A stretch of 64,000 bases of DNA from Enoplosus armatus (taxonomy: Eukaryota > Chordata > Actinopteri > Centrarchiformes > Enoplosidae): the NCBI RefSeq assembly GCF_043641665.1, contig NC_092200.1, positions 7,501 to 71,500 on the forward strand, in the 5' to 3' direction. Positions within the stretch are counted from its first letter, which is position 1, and each line of letters opens with the position of its first letter. Positions 11,426 to 24,050 of the stretch are shown here, piece after piece. The notes beneath the pieces were generated by a model. That model searched no databases and was not told the DNA's origin. It saw only the letters and a program-made list of their open reading frames with translations. The position numbers and the translations under genes were made by a program.

Positions 11426-12690
11426 TGAGTCCACCTCCATTTTCATAGTATTGACTAGCAATGCTTACCTCCTAGCCTCCCGGGGCCTCTTCGACACGGC
11501 ACTTCCCGCCCTTCCTCTTTTTGGGAAAAAAAACCCTCTCTGCGGGTGAAAAATGAATAAAATATATCAACACAACAAGGATGATGATGATGATTATCAA
11601 TAATATTATTATTATTATTTATATTCCTTCCCCCACTTTTTTTTATATATATATATATTTTTTAATATTTTCATATAAGATAATTTATTTATTTATTTAT
11701 TTATTTATTTTATCTAATGATTCTCCTTGTGTGGACTCCCTAATGATTTTAAAGAGTGTGTATTCAATTTTGAATTTTACTAACCTTTGTAAATAGCCTT
11801 AACATTTTATACACATTATACTTATAAAATATTGTATCGTTTTTACATGTTTGATTTGAACGCACTTACCTTTTATACTCAGCACTTTTATGCATGTTTT
11901 ATCCTTTTATACTAGGGTTAATCTACACAGGGAGTCTCTTTAAACCCCCCCCCCCCCCCTCCCTTTTTTTATGTCAATGTTTAAAAATGAATTTCTTTTC
12001 AATTATTCATCAATTATTGTTGTTTCACCATCTTTCATTTTATTGCATCACCCGTAGGGAAAACCATTGAGGAGGGAATTCGGGTCCCGTCCCTGATTGA
12101 TGAATCTTTTACATATCACTTATTGAGACCTCTACTTTTATGTTTTTAGTTATGTGACTGAGGCCGACTTGGTGTATGCAAACAATTTTATATTCTATAT
12201 TATTCTATGAATTTTAAATGAGGGTGGTTATTATCATGTTTGTATTTTTATTCCTAATTTTGTGGTGTATACATTTGATTTATTGTGTGGTGTGTCTTAT
12301 GTGATTTTAGCACTTGTTTTAAAAGCACTTTTTTACTACTCCTATATTTTAGCATTTTATTAACACGTTTGCTTTAGGGCATACAACCTCGTCGGTTCTT
12401 AACACACTTTTAACATATCTATGTGGGTCTTTTTAGTAGGTTCACCACAGAGACGGGCCAACACATAAATACCCGTGGAGACCCAGGTAGGATGGAGGAC
12501 TTTGTTAATTTACTTATTCCCGCTGTTACACTGGTTCAGTGGCCCAGTTATACCCCATATGAAAATAAAAAAGATTTTTAAACAAAGGGAGGAATGCGAA
12601 CATAGAAAAGTAAAAAACATATCCACAGGGCTTTTATGAACAATTCTATTGACTTTTATGGAATTTTTTTTGTACCAAAAACTTTTTAAC
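11426..12690. other. AT-rich non-coding stretch, probable Penelope 3' region
   Basis: No credible coding sequence. It holds a (TTTA)n tract near 11680-11710, a poly-C/poly-T run near 11946-11968, and AT-rich sequence. Its position just after the endonuclease stop suggests retroelement 3' untranslated sequence, but no terminal repeat or target duplication is evident. Confidence 0.5.
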
Positions 12691-12945
12691 ATTCATCGTT
12701 CCCATGAGCCAGTGCCCCTCGTAGCATTCCTACGGAACGCTCCGCTTTTACATAACCCAACCCTAAAACCTCCTAATCCTTCCGCTGCACCTATAAGCTC
12801 GGGACTGCTACCAATCGATCCGGCATCCCCTGAAAATCCACTACGATTACATTCCCAAACTCTAACTACTTCTCAAAAAAAATTATCAGAAAATATCTCG
12901 TATCACAGTGGTTACCATCCCTTATCGTAAAACCCTAAAACCTAA
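12690..12945. repeat. Possible degenerate subtelomeric unit on the inner side of the Penelope element
   Basis: Fragments resemble the subtelomeric unit. AAAACCTCCTAATCC near 12766 matches the unit end near 1435. AAGCTCGGGACTGCTACC near 12796 resembles AAGCTCG...GGGGTGCTACC. Short CCCTAAAACC runs are present near 12760 and 12930. Similarity is weak and judged by eye. Confidence 0.4.
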
Positions 12946-12962
12946 CCCCCCGCCCCACTTCT

Positions 12963-13000
<38 letters not shown>

Positions 13001-13895
13001 GGTACAGCCCCCTCCCCCAACTCCACACACCCCTCTGGCTGACACAATAGCTTGAGCTCAATGAGCGGAGACAGTTAAAGGACCAGACTGCTGTTTTTAC
13101 ATGATTTAACCCTTTCCACCCCCTCACATTAAATATTAACTGACAAATATTTCACTTCAGTATTCTGACAGTTTTGACTTTCTTTAGCTTCACATCAGCC
13201 TGATGATTAAATCAGTATCACTGATCAATTTGAACTGATTGATTGATTCATCAATGATGTCTGACTTGGAGACCTGAGTCAACAGTTTGGTTCTTCCTGA
13301 AGCAGAAACAATTCATTTGATTAAAGTTCATTAAATGATGACATTCACCTCTATGTGGATTGATTTAAATAAACTGTAACCTATCAAACATCTGAAAACA
13401 TTTAAATATAGAGATAGAGAAACATAACAAACTAATATGAAGGACAGAACAGGACAATTTGTATTGTACATTAAAAAAGGTTGTAAACAACACCAAAAGA
13501 CCTCGAATCTTTCTAGAAAGAAGAAAATTAGTCAAAAGGAAACCAAAGATGAAAATAAAAAATCAAACAAATACCATTAAAAACAAAAATGTATCTTTTA
13601 AAACTCTTAGCATAAACAAATCCAGCAGAAGGACTGTTTAAAGACGACGAGACGCCCCCATCACCAGATCAGATGGTACAGTCCACCCCTCCACACCCCT
13701 CCTCTTATTGAGCTGAATGAATGAGAGAGAGAAAGAAAGAGAGAGCTAGAGTCACTGTGGCATGCCAACAGAGACTCTGCAGCAACACATTCCTCTTCAC
13801 TAGATTTATTCTGCCAGTTAACACAGAGAGCTGGTCAGAGTCCAGTTAGAAACAGACTCCAGTTAATGTTAGTCATTGAGCTGGTGAGCTGAGAG
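12946..13895. other. Region upstream of lama1
   Basis: Contains a (CA)n microsatellite at 12964-13000, AT-rich sequence and a GA-rich stretch near 13720-13750. The lama1 promoter and 5'UTR should lie here or further left, but I cannot identify a TATA box or a definite transcription start. Confidence 0.5.
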
Positions 13896-15846
13896 ATGAA
13901 TTTGCTGCTGTTGTTGCTGCTGATGGAGCGAGCTGCAGCTCAGCAGAGAGGTGAGAAACTTTCTATTCACTTTACTGACTTCTGTTAACTTCTACTGAGT
14001 TCTACTGAGTTCGACTGTTAGAACTCTAAGAATGAAAGTCAGATTCTTGTGGTATTTCAAATCTAAACAGTTTGTTCACTTAAGATCAAACTGAATCTTT
14101 TCTGTCATTGATTTAAAAAACATATAAGCACTGTTTTAATTTCTCTTTGTATCTGAGACATATTTATCTGTTAATCTGATTTCACTTTAAGCTCAGCTCT
14201 GCAGGAGGGTCAATAAATCAACCGATCAATCTGATTGCAGTTTATATTCCAAATGTTTTTTTATTTATATTTTATTATCTGATATTCATGATTTTCTGTT
14301 ACATTTTAATTTCATCAGTTTATTTATAAAAAAACATGAAGATTATGCCAAACAGAAGCTCAAATTGTTTCTATTATTATTAATTATTCATTTTGTTATT
14401 AGCTGTTGTTGACCATTTGATTCTTTCATATTCGTGTTGTAACGTTTTGTTTTGTCTCTGACTATTTTTGCTGTTTCCATAGCCCTGTTTAATTATACAC
14501 AGATTAAATAAATATTTAGGGTTTATTTGATATTTATAGTGGAAAAATGTAGGAAGGGGTTTCAATGAATCACAATCAAAATTACTTGATTGATCCCTGG
14601 GGGGAAATTTTACAGTACTATAAGAATATGTCTGTTTGTACCAGAGCTCAGATAACACAAAGCGTCCTGCTTGATAAAGTTACTGTGACTGATTTAAGAG
14701 TTTTTTATATCATAGTTACAGTTTGAATTATTGATTTTTGTTATAAATTGTCAATAAAAAACAGACAAATAGCAGGAGGAGCGAGGAGGTTAGCTGTTAG
14801 GTCTTTGTTAGGTGTGAGCTCTGTTATACTTATAGTTTTAGCTCTGTTAGCAAGAGGTATGTTTGACTTTTTTAAAAGTTTGATTGCCTTGCTGAATTTT
14901 TAGAAGAAACATGAAACAGATTTAAGTATTTTTGGAATTAATGTCATGATTTGAAATGATAAAGAAATAAAACTTACAACGACACGGATCATTATATAAA
15001 AACAGCCTCACTTCTGTCTGACAGGTTCTCTTTTAGTGTTGGTGTTAAATCCTTCATGTAGTGAATCCTTGACATGTGAGTCCAGACGGACACGATGATC
15101 CTGGATTATCTGTTTTGTCTGTTTTTATGTCAAGTTTACATTTGGACGGATTTCACTTAAAGTGGCAGAAACATTTCTTTTACTTTTAGTTTTCAGTGAA
15201 CTCTCAGTCATTTTCAGATGCAGGTGTTCAGGGATTTATTTGTTATTGTAACAATAAATGTATTAAAGATCAGATTCACAACAATAATCAAATCATATTC
15301 CACATTCATGACAACTAAAGAAGAACTGAAATGTAACAAGTCCACAAATCACTGAGATACACAGGTCTGTTTCTACTGCAGTACTGTCTGTTTCTACTAA
15401 CACAGTGTAGTTTTACTGCAGTTTCAGCATCTTAAACCTGAACGCAGCGGTTTTTTATTAGAAGCAAATTTAAGTTTATCACTGATCAGTGAATCAGCAG
15501 GTGATCTGTGTGTGTGTGTGTGTGTGTGTCTGCGTTCTGATAATCACATTGATGAGATTCGTCAGACAGACAGACTCTGTGTCCTGCTGGGAAACCATCT
15601 CTGTGTGTGTGTGTGATAATTAGTCTTAACAATCACACTCTGCCTTCTTCCTCTCTACCTCACAAATGACACCCCCCCCAAGCCAAAAACCCTAAAACCC
15701 CCACACCCCCACACCTACATTCATTACCGCATTACCTCCCCCACAGAGCTCACTTCATCAGTGTGTGTGTGTGTGTGTATGTGTGTGTTGGTGGGGGATG
15801 GGTCAGAGGTCAATTTGAACATCAACAGACTGATTTAACACATTCC

Positions 15847-15899
<53 letters not shown>

Positions 15900-16821
15900 A
15901 CATACCTTAAGTCTATCATTAAATCAGTCTGAACAAGTTTTATCAGAAGCTGAAATCTCACTGTAGATCAGTTCTTAACTGGAGTCAATATTTCACTGAC
16001 ATTGAAGAATAAATCATCTTCACTTCTTCATGATGAAGATAACTGATATTCTGTCCCAGTGTGTGTGTATGTGTGTGAACTGAGGGATGAAAGTAGACAT
16101 CATCACATATTTTAAATACTTCAACTTAAAGTCTGAAACAGACGACAGTAGAAATCTGTTTCCACATTAATGAGAAGCTGTGAACAGACTCTGAATCAGT
16201 CGACAGTATCTGTAACTAATGTTGACAGAATAAAGTCAGTGTACAAACTACAGTACAGGTGACTACAGTAACCAGGCAAACATGTCTGATATCTGACTTT
16301 GAATGCAGTTTCACACATAATCTGTGACTTTACTGATTTAGAGTTTGAATGATTTTACTGTTCGAACAAAGAGTTTTGTACTTAAATTTGTAAACTCCCC
16401 CATCTGTCTCTCTCCTCACTTGTCTGTTGGCTATGATGCAGTTTTGTTGTTTAACTGCAAAGAGAAGAAGAGATCTACCTGTCTCTCTTCCTGTTGTTCA
16501 GGTGTCTCACTGAAACACCTGGAGGCTGTTCATAAATTAATGGTAAATGATTTCACTTATATAGCGCTTTTCAACCTTCGCGGTTCCCAAAGCGTTTTAC
16601 AGCTAAGTCTCATTCACCCGTTCACTCACAGTAGCCTGGCTGACAGAGAGTTTGGGCTTTTAGGGAGGAGAAAAAGTGCACCACTGTAAAGTAAAGAGTG
16701 CGCTGGATTTTTAACAGAAAACAAAACTTCTTATAAAATCTTATAAAAAAACAAAATTTGATTAATCGTCGTTGCATTCTGAAGGTTAAGGTTAGGGGTG
16801 TGTGTGTTCCCAGAACAAAGC

Positions 16822-16860
<39 letters not shown>

Positions 16861-19800
16861 ATGTGTGTGTGTGTTTCAGACCACCCAGTTCATGTTATCA
16901 CACCTCTCCAGCTGATCACACACTACAGTAATTAACATCTGTGTGTCTGTGTTCGCATGTGTGAGTGAGTGATTTATTTGCGTTGATGAGAAGTTTCTGT
17001 AAACCTTTGACAAAACTGACGTTTTGATGAAGTTTCTTTCGGTCGTGGTTTTTACATATTTTAGTTTTCTCTGACTTCAAATTGAAAAACTCCTGATTTC
17101 CGAGATTTAGATATGAAAACGAGTTTATTTTAAAAAGAGAGATTCAGGGAGTTCACTCAGTCGAAGGTGAAGAAACAGACACAACAAACTGATTTTTCCT
17201 GTTTTAAGAACTCTGTTAATCTCATCAGTCTTTCTTAGATGAAGAGTGTATCACCGATGAAACAGTTTGAGCTTTAACCCCTGAACCAAAAACCAAAGAT
17301 TTCTAATCCTTAATGTTTAAATGTTTGACTTTTGTACTTCCACACACATGTTGTACTTGAACACACACATGTTGTACTTCAACATACACATTTTACTTAT
17401 ACACGTTTTACTTTTACACATACATTTTACTTCTACACACATGTTGTACTTCTTCACACGTTTGTGGTTTTGTGGTTCGGTTCTAAAACACTATGTAGAC
17501 CCTAGTTTTAATGAAACATTCTTTACTTAACATCCTGTTAGTGTAGTGTAGACTTGCGGTCACATGATTACACAGCGTCACATGACACAGCCTCAGGAAA
17601 CCTTAATCATGAGGTTTTAGACAGTGACTCACCTGAGACTTTATCTGCAGAAACACCTGATCTGCCTGAGTCACTGACTGTCTCTGTAAGAAAAGAAAGA
17701 ACACAGAGTTCATTCACTCATTCATTCATTCACTCATTCATTTGCTCATATTCAGTTATTCAGACATAACAGTAACTGTGTTTTTCAGGATGTTAACAGT
17801 TATCTGTGTGTTTCAGGATGCTAACAGTCAGCGGTGTATTTTAGGATGCTAACAGATATCCGTGTGTTTTACGATGCTAACAGTTATCTGTGCATTTCAG
17901 GAAGCTAACGCTTATATGTGTGTTTCAGGATGCTAACAGTCAGCGGTGTGTTTTAAGATGCTAACAGTCAGTGTTGTGTTTTAGGATACTAACAGATATC
18001 TGTGTGTTTCAGGTCTGTTCCCGGCCATCTTAAACTTGGCCAGTAATGCTGCGATCAGTAGTAATGCAACGTGTGGAGATCCAGAACCTGAAGTTTACTG
18101 TAAACTGGTCGAACACGTTCCAGGACGACTAATCAAGAACCCACACTGCCCGAAATGTGACGCCAACTCTGTCCTGTCCAAGGGTACAAAATTTACAAAT
18201 ACCTCACAAACATATAGCTTTATTAATATGAAGCCTCAGTAAAAAGAAGCTGCTCGGTGTAGTTTTTATTTAACAAACAGGAACAAAGTGCATTTGTTGT
18301 GGACTATTTTCAGCGGCGGATTAATCCGCATATGGTGCTCTACTGAGTATTTGGGGCAGCAGGACGGTGTATGTGGGATTGAGTCAAAAAAAACTACAAT
18401 GTGTGTGTTCATGGTGATGAAGGAACATGTCACCCAGTGGCACAGTGTGGCTCATTGGTGTGTTTTTGGAGTTCTATGGCACAGAGGACAAAGACATGTC
18501 AATATTTGTTAGTAGGTACATTCAGTGTTGGAGTCTGAACAAACAGCTAAATTAAATTGTGAACTGTCGGTCAAGTGTACATGAAACTAATTACTAATCT
18601 TGCATTGTTAATGATGATTATTAACCTCCTGAACTTCCTCTGATGCACCCTTCAGAACAAAAGTTCCTCCTCAACAACCAAAATATAACTTTATATATTA
18701 TGTATTTACAAGGGGGAAATTATAATATTTTCAAAATAAAAGTCTTGATTAATCAGAAATACATCAGGCATCAGCAGCTGGGGAACAAACTGCATCCCTC
18801 TGATAAATCGCGATAGTGCTACTAACAGTACTTCACAGCAATAAGTAACAAGTTATAGTAGTACTAACAGTACTTGTGTGTGTGTGTGTGTTGTTCAGAA
18901 CGTCATCCTGTTACAAATGCCATCGATGGAACGAATCAGTGGTGGCAAAGTCCAAGTATCAAGAACGGACGACAGTTTCACTGGATTACTATCACTCTGG
19001 ACCTCAAACAGGTAACACACACACCTCTCTCCAGGAGTTCAGGTAACACACTGAATGGATGGAGGCTATTTTTAGTTTTGACTCAGGGCATCTGTGTGTG
19101 TGATGATGATGCACTACAAAACAATCTTTGTGGTAACAGTTCATTCAGTCTGTTATTAAGTGGTCCGCTTCCTGTTAGTCCTCCAGCATCTGTATAGTGT
19201 CTTCTGTGGCCTGATGATGTCACTGTCATGCAAGGGGCAAAATCCTCACTCAGATTTTGGCCAGGGGAGGGATGGCTGGGGGTGAGGATAATACATTTGG
19301 TTGTGTATGGATGCAAATCATTGCCATAATAACTGAAAATATATCAGCAACTGAATACCAAATGTTTACATTTCATCACTACTGAATACTTAATGTTACC
19401 ATATTATTTGCTTCCATAGTTGTGTATTAGCACCACTTTCAATTGTCCCAACAGATCCTGTGAAATGATGTTCAGGAATAATTTAAAATCCTGTGGTGGT
19501 ATATCAACCTTTGTACATCTGAGTACAGATTCAAGGCAGAAAACTGTGAAGCCAAGTTCTACAAACTCTGTCTTGGCGCTCACCTTGAACCTGCATCTTA
19601 TCAGTGACTGACCTGAGTGAGGGACCCCGTTTTCCGCCTGCCTCTTTTGCCCCTTCCGTTGTTTTCGTTTTAACGGAAGGTGCACACACATATGAGCATG
19701 CAGAGTATCTTCTTCTTTTGTTTCTTTTGTGGTACGCCCCTGCACTACAATGAATGCTGCCTCCACCTGGCCGAGTGTAATTAAACACAGTAAAGCATGA

Positions 19801-22139
19801 GCTTGAACCTTGCCATGGACTGTATGGCTTCAACCTGTATCAATCGATAACAACTTTAAGGAGGGTCAAATTTCCCACTTTCGTACATTGGGAGGGACGC
19901 GTCCCCCATGGCAATTACACACATGCTGTGATGTAATCAAACAAGCTTTAGGTGTGGAGTTCAGAATCAGAAATACTTAATTTTTTTCCCCGGGGGGAAA
20001 TTTTACAGTACTGGTTCTCCCATTCAAGATTAGAAAGCAGCATAAATTTAGAAATAAAAGTATGTACAAAATATAAAAATAAGAAATAGAAAATAAAAAT
20101 AAAAATATACATATTTAGAATATTTAAGTGAAAAATAAAAGTAAAAAAAAAATATATATATATATATATACATACATATATATATATATATGTATGTATA
20201 TATAGAACTGTCATTTAAGAATAAGTAATATAGAGGTAGTATACGTAGAAGACTTCCAGTCTGTTTCTTCTGAGTGTCTGACACTCAGAGGGAGAAGTTG
20301 AACAGTTTGATGGCCACAGGCAGGAATGATTTCCTGTGGCGCTCTGTTGTACATTTGGGAGGAATGAGTCTCCCACTGAAGGTGCTCTTTTGCCTGACCA
20401 GTACGTCATGGAGAGGATGTGAGACATTATCCAAGATGCCCCGCAGCTTGGCCAGCATCCTCCTCTCTGACACCACCGTCAGAGAGTCCAGCTCCACCCC
20501 CACAACGTCACTGGCTTTGCAGATCAGTTTATTGAGTCTGTTGGAGTCCGCTACCCTCAGCCTGCTGCCCCAGCATGCAACAGCATAGAGGATAGCACTG
20601 GCCACCACAGACTCATAGAACATCCTCAGCATAGTCCGCTTCAGAAAATAGAGATGGCTCCGGCCCTTCTTGTAGAGGGCGTTAGGGTTCTTAACCCAGT
20701 CCAGTTTATTGTCAATGTGAACTCCCAGGTACTTGTAATCCTCTACAATTTCCACACTGACCCCCAGGATGGAAACAGGGGTCATCGGCACCTTGGTCCT
20801 CCTCAGATCCACAATGGTAATAATGGTTCTCAATGGTAATGGAGAGGTCATGGACGGAGGATGGAAGAACAGCTCATTCTTGTCAAGATTGAGCTTCATG
20901 TGTTGTGCAGACACCCACTGAGAGAAGTCAGCCAGACACCCAGAGATTCAGGCTGCCACCTGGGTTTCAGACTGAGGAAAAGACAGAATTAGTTGAGTGT
21001 CATCTGTGGTTGGAAAAGCCATGTGAGTGAATAACAGAGCTGAGTGACTTGGAGAAAGAGAAAGGGGGGGGGGGGGGGGGGGGGGCAGAACAGAACCCTG
21101 ACGGACCCCAGTAGTAAGACTACAAGGTTCAGACACAAATTCTCTTCAAGTTACCCTGTAAGTGCGGCCCTTGAGATAGGATCTAGATTGGGAGAGTGCA
21201 CAGCCTGAGACTCACAGTTCTTGGAGGGAGGAGAGGAGGATCTGGTGGTATACTCTGTCTAACGCTGCTGAAAGGTCTGACAGGATGACAATGGAAGACA
21301 GGGCGGCTGAGCAATGTGGAGTTGCTCTGTGACAGGGAGGAGGGCAGTCTCAGTTGAGTGGCCTGCTTTGAAACATGTAGATGTGAGTGTCGTATTTAAT
21401 AAAAAAGTTTCTTTAATCAGAAGGGGATTATAGAAACCAGGTTTCCCGCCTTGATTTCGCTGATGTGTCGTCCATAAATAAGTCTGTGGTTTTTTCTCCA
21501 TGTGAGCTTGTGCAGAACAAATACTACTCAGGAACACAGTTACAATCTGTAACTAATATTTGCAGAGTAACAGTACAAATCTGCTGCGTGTCAACATGTT
21601 TACAGTAACTACATGACTACAGGACAGGTAAACATGTCTGATTACATATGTAACCTGAGTTCTCTGAGTAACCCAGTGACTTCATTACAATGCACTGACT
21701 GTTTTTCTGTCTGTTTAGATTTTTCAGGTCGCCTACATAATCATCAAGGCAGCTAACTCTCCTCGACCAGGTGAGACCAGTCTGTCTGTCTCTCTGTTTG
21801 TCTGACTGTCTCTCTGTGCATCTGTCTGTCATGGTATTGTTTTTAACACCAAACTCCTTATATCTTACATATACCCTTGTTTCAGACAGTGACATCATCA
21901 CCTGTCTATCTGACTGACCTGTCTTTCTCTCAATCAGGTAACTGGATCCTGGAGCGCTCCCTGGACGGTGTGACCTTTGACCCCTGGCAGTTTTATGCCA
22001 TCAGTGACTCTGAGTGTTTGTCTCATTACAACGTGACTCCGAGACTTGGACCTCCTACCTACAAGGGTGACACAGAGGTCATCTGTACGTCGTACTACTC
22101 CAGACTGAACCCTCTGGAACATGGAGAGGTGAGACAGGC

Positions 22140-22174
<35 letters not shown>

Positions 22175-24008
22175 ACGTGTTACTACTCCAGACTGAACCC
22201 TTTGGAACATGGAGAGGTACATCTGTCTCTCTCTCTCTGACCTGTCTCTCTGACTCTGACTGTGTACCTGTCTCTCTTTGTACCCGTCTCTCTCTCTCAG
22301 ATCCACACCTCTCTGATTAACGGCCGACCCGGAGCCGATGATTTGACCTCTGACCTCCTGAACTTCACGTCAGCTCGTTACATCAGGTTGAGGCTTCAGC
22401 GGATCAGAACGCTCAACGCCGACTTGATGACGCTAAGTGCACGTGACCCCCGAGACATCGACCCCATCGTCACCCGGAGGGTGAGACAGGCTGCCAGAGA
22501 GACAGACAGCTCTTAATGTTTTAGTTGTAGATGAGCTGTGTGGTCACATGATCAACATGTTCCTGTTGTTTGAACAGGTTTATGAACTTATCTAATAAAA
22601 CAGGTCATTATTTAATGAAAATTTGTTAAGACTTTTTCATCACGTTATTAATATTTTTTCTCTCAGTATTATTACTCCATCAAAGACATCTCTGTGGGTG
22701 GGATGTGCATCTGTTACGGCCACGCCCAGAGCTGCCCACTGGACCCTGTTACCAAGGTAATGACACACACCTGTTCACCTGTTCACCTACACCTATTCTG
22801 TCAGGTGATGAAAACGTTTCCAAGGACTTGTGTGTGTGTGTGTCAACAGAAGCTGCAGTGTGTGTGTGAACACAACACCTGTGGAGAGAGCTGTAATAAG
22901 TGTTGCCCCAGTTACCACCAGCAACCATGGCAACCAGGAACCATCTCTGAGGGAAACACATGTGAAAGTAAGAAAAACAGAGTGGACAGAAAAATAGAAT
23001 CAGCTTTAAACACACTGATTGTGTTTCACTTCTGTTTACTTTTTGTTCAAACGTTCTCATCTCCTGTCTCAAAACACCCGTTTTTCTGTTTCTCACCTGT
23101 CTCTCTCTCTCTCTACTGTCTGTCTCTCAGAGTGTAACTGTCACAACAAAGCAGTCAACTGTTACTACAATCAGACAGTCTCAGATCTTTTTTTGAGTTT
23201 AAACTCTCACGGCGTTCGCCAGGGAGGTGGCGTCTGTATCGACTGTCAACAAAACACCGCCGGCATCAATTGTGAGACCTGCACCGCCGGATACTACAGA
23301 CCTGCTGAGGTACTGACACACACTGCAAATTATACTACAGACCTGCTGTCTCTGTCCCATAATAACCAGTTCACTCTACCTCTCTGTCCCAGACGGCTGG
23401 TTTTGAGTAAGTGTGGCTACAGTGCTTCAAAGAGAAATCTAGGATTTGTTTATTGTAACTGATTAAGCGAAATATGCTGCTTAGGCAGCGCACAGAGCAC
23501 GCTTTTAATTTAATACACACTTGTGCTATGAGAGTTAGAAAACTTCCAGTTTTGCATGCCATTCTCCTGTAGTTCTGCTCATGTTTCTTTGGTAAACCAG
23601 GGTGTAGACCTCCTTGACAGTCTTTTTTTCGAAGAACGAGGTGCAACTGAATCCAGGAGACTACAAAGGGCTGTGTTTAAATCACAAAAAGTTTCAAAAA
23701 AAAAGTTTCAAAAAGTCCAAGTAAAAGTAAAGATTTTAAATATAACAAAAAGTACAAGTACACAAAAAAAGAAGAGGAGACAACTGCTGTGTGATTGCTG
23801 TGTTTACGTCCGACGTGTAGTTACATTTCTCAGGAACATGTCAAATACATTGACGATCATCAGAATAAAGTTGTCAGAATCAGAATCAGAAATACTTTAT
23901 TGATCCCCGGGGGGAAATTGTACTCCAGTTGTTTATAAATGACAATAAAGTTACATCAGAGTTAATTATAACAAATGTTAATATTCACTGATTTAACTGT
24001 AAGAAACT

Positions 24009-24050
<42 letters not shown>

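Larger units (their letters stand above)
8815..12500 (+). mobile_element. Penelope-like retroelement, 5'-truncated and interrupted
   Basis: Two coding remnants in the same orientation and in Penelope order: the 3' part of a reverse transcriptase (8821-9484), then a linker and GIY-YIG endonuclease (10877-11425). The 5' side abuts telomeric and subtelomeric sequence at about 8815, so RT motifs 1-3 are missing. The right boundary is uncertain. AT-rich sequence from 11426 to about 12500 is probably 3' untranslated sequence, but I cannot see a defined terminus. A 1.3-kb segment carrying eIF5A exons sits between the two coding parts. The element cannot be active as it stands. Confidence 0.8.
13896..22756 (+). 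other. lama1: lama1 exons 1-7: signal peptide and LN domain
   Basis: Exons: 13896-13950, 18013-18183, 18899-19011, 21719-21770, 21938-22128, 22301-22480, 22667-22756 (residues 1-284). The signal peptide is residues 1 to about 17. The LN domain reads [20 protein letters not shown], then [17 protein letters not shown], then [11 protein letters not shown] and [22 protein letters not shown] domains drive laminin polymerisation at the short-arm tip. Intron 1 is about 4.1 kb and ends in the 28-bp acceptor repeat. Confidence 0.95.

Noticed and set aside
13459..13641. 60-aa Lys-rich ORF upstream of lama1
   Set aside because: AT-rich low-complexity reading with no recognisable domain or splice context.
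19404..19833. Overlapping minus-strand ORFs in lama1 intron 3
   Set aside because: Two frames are open by chance; neither shows a known domain. The region may be an old repeat that I could not identify.
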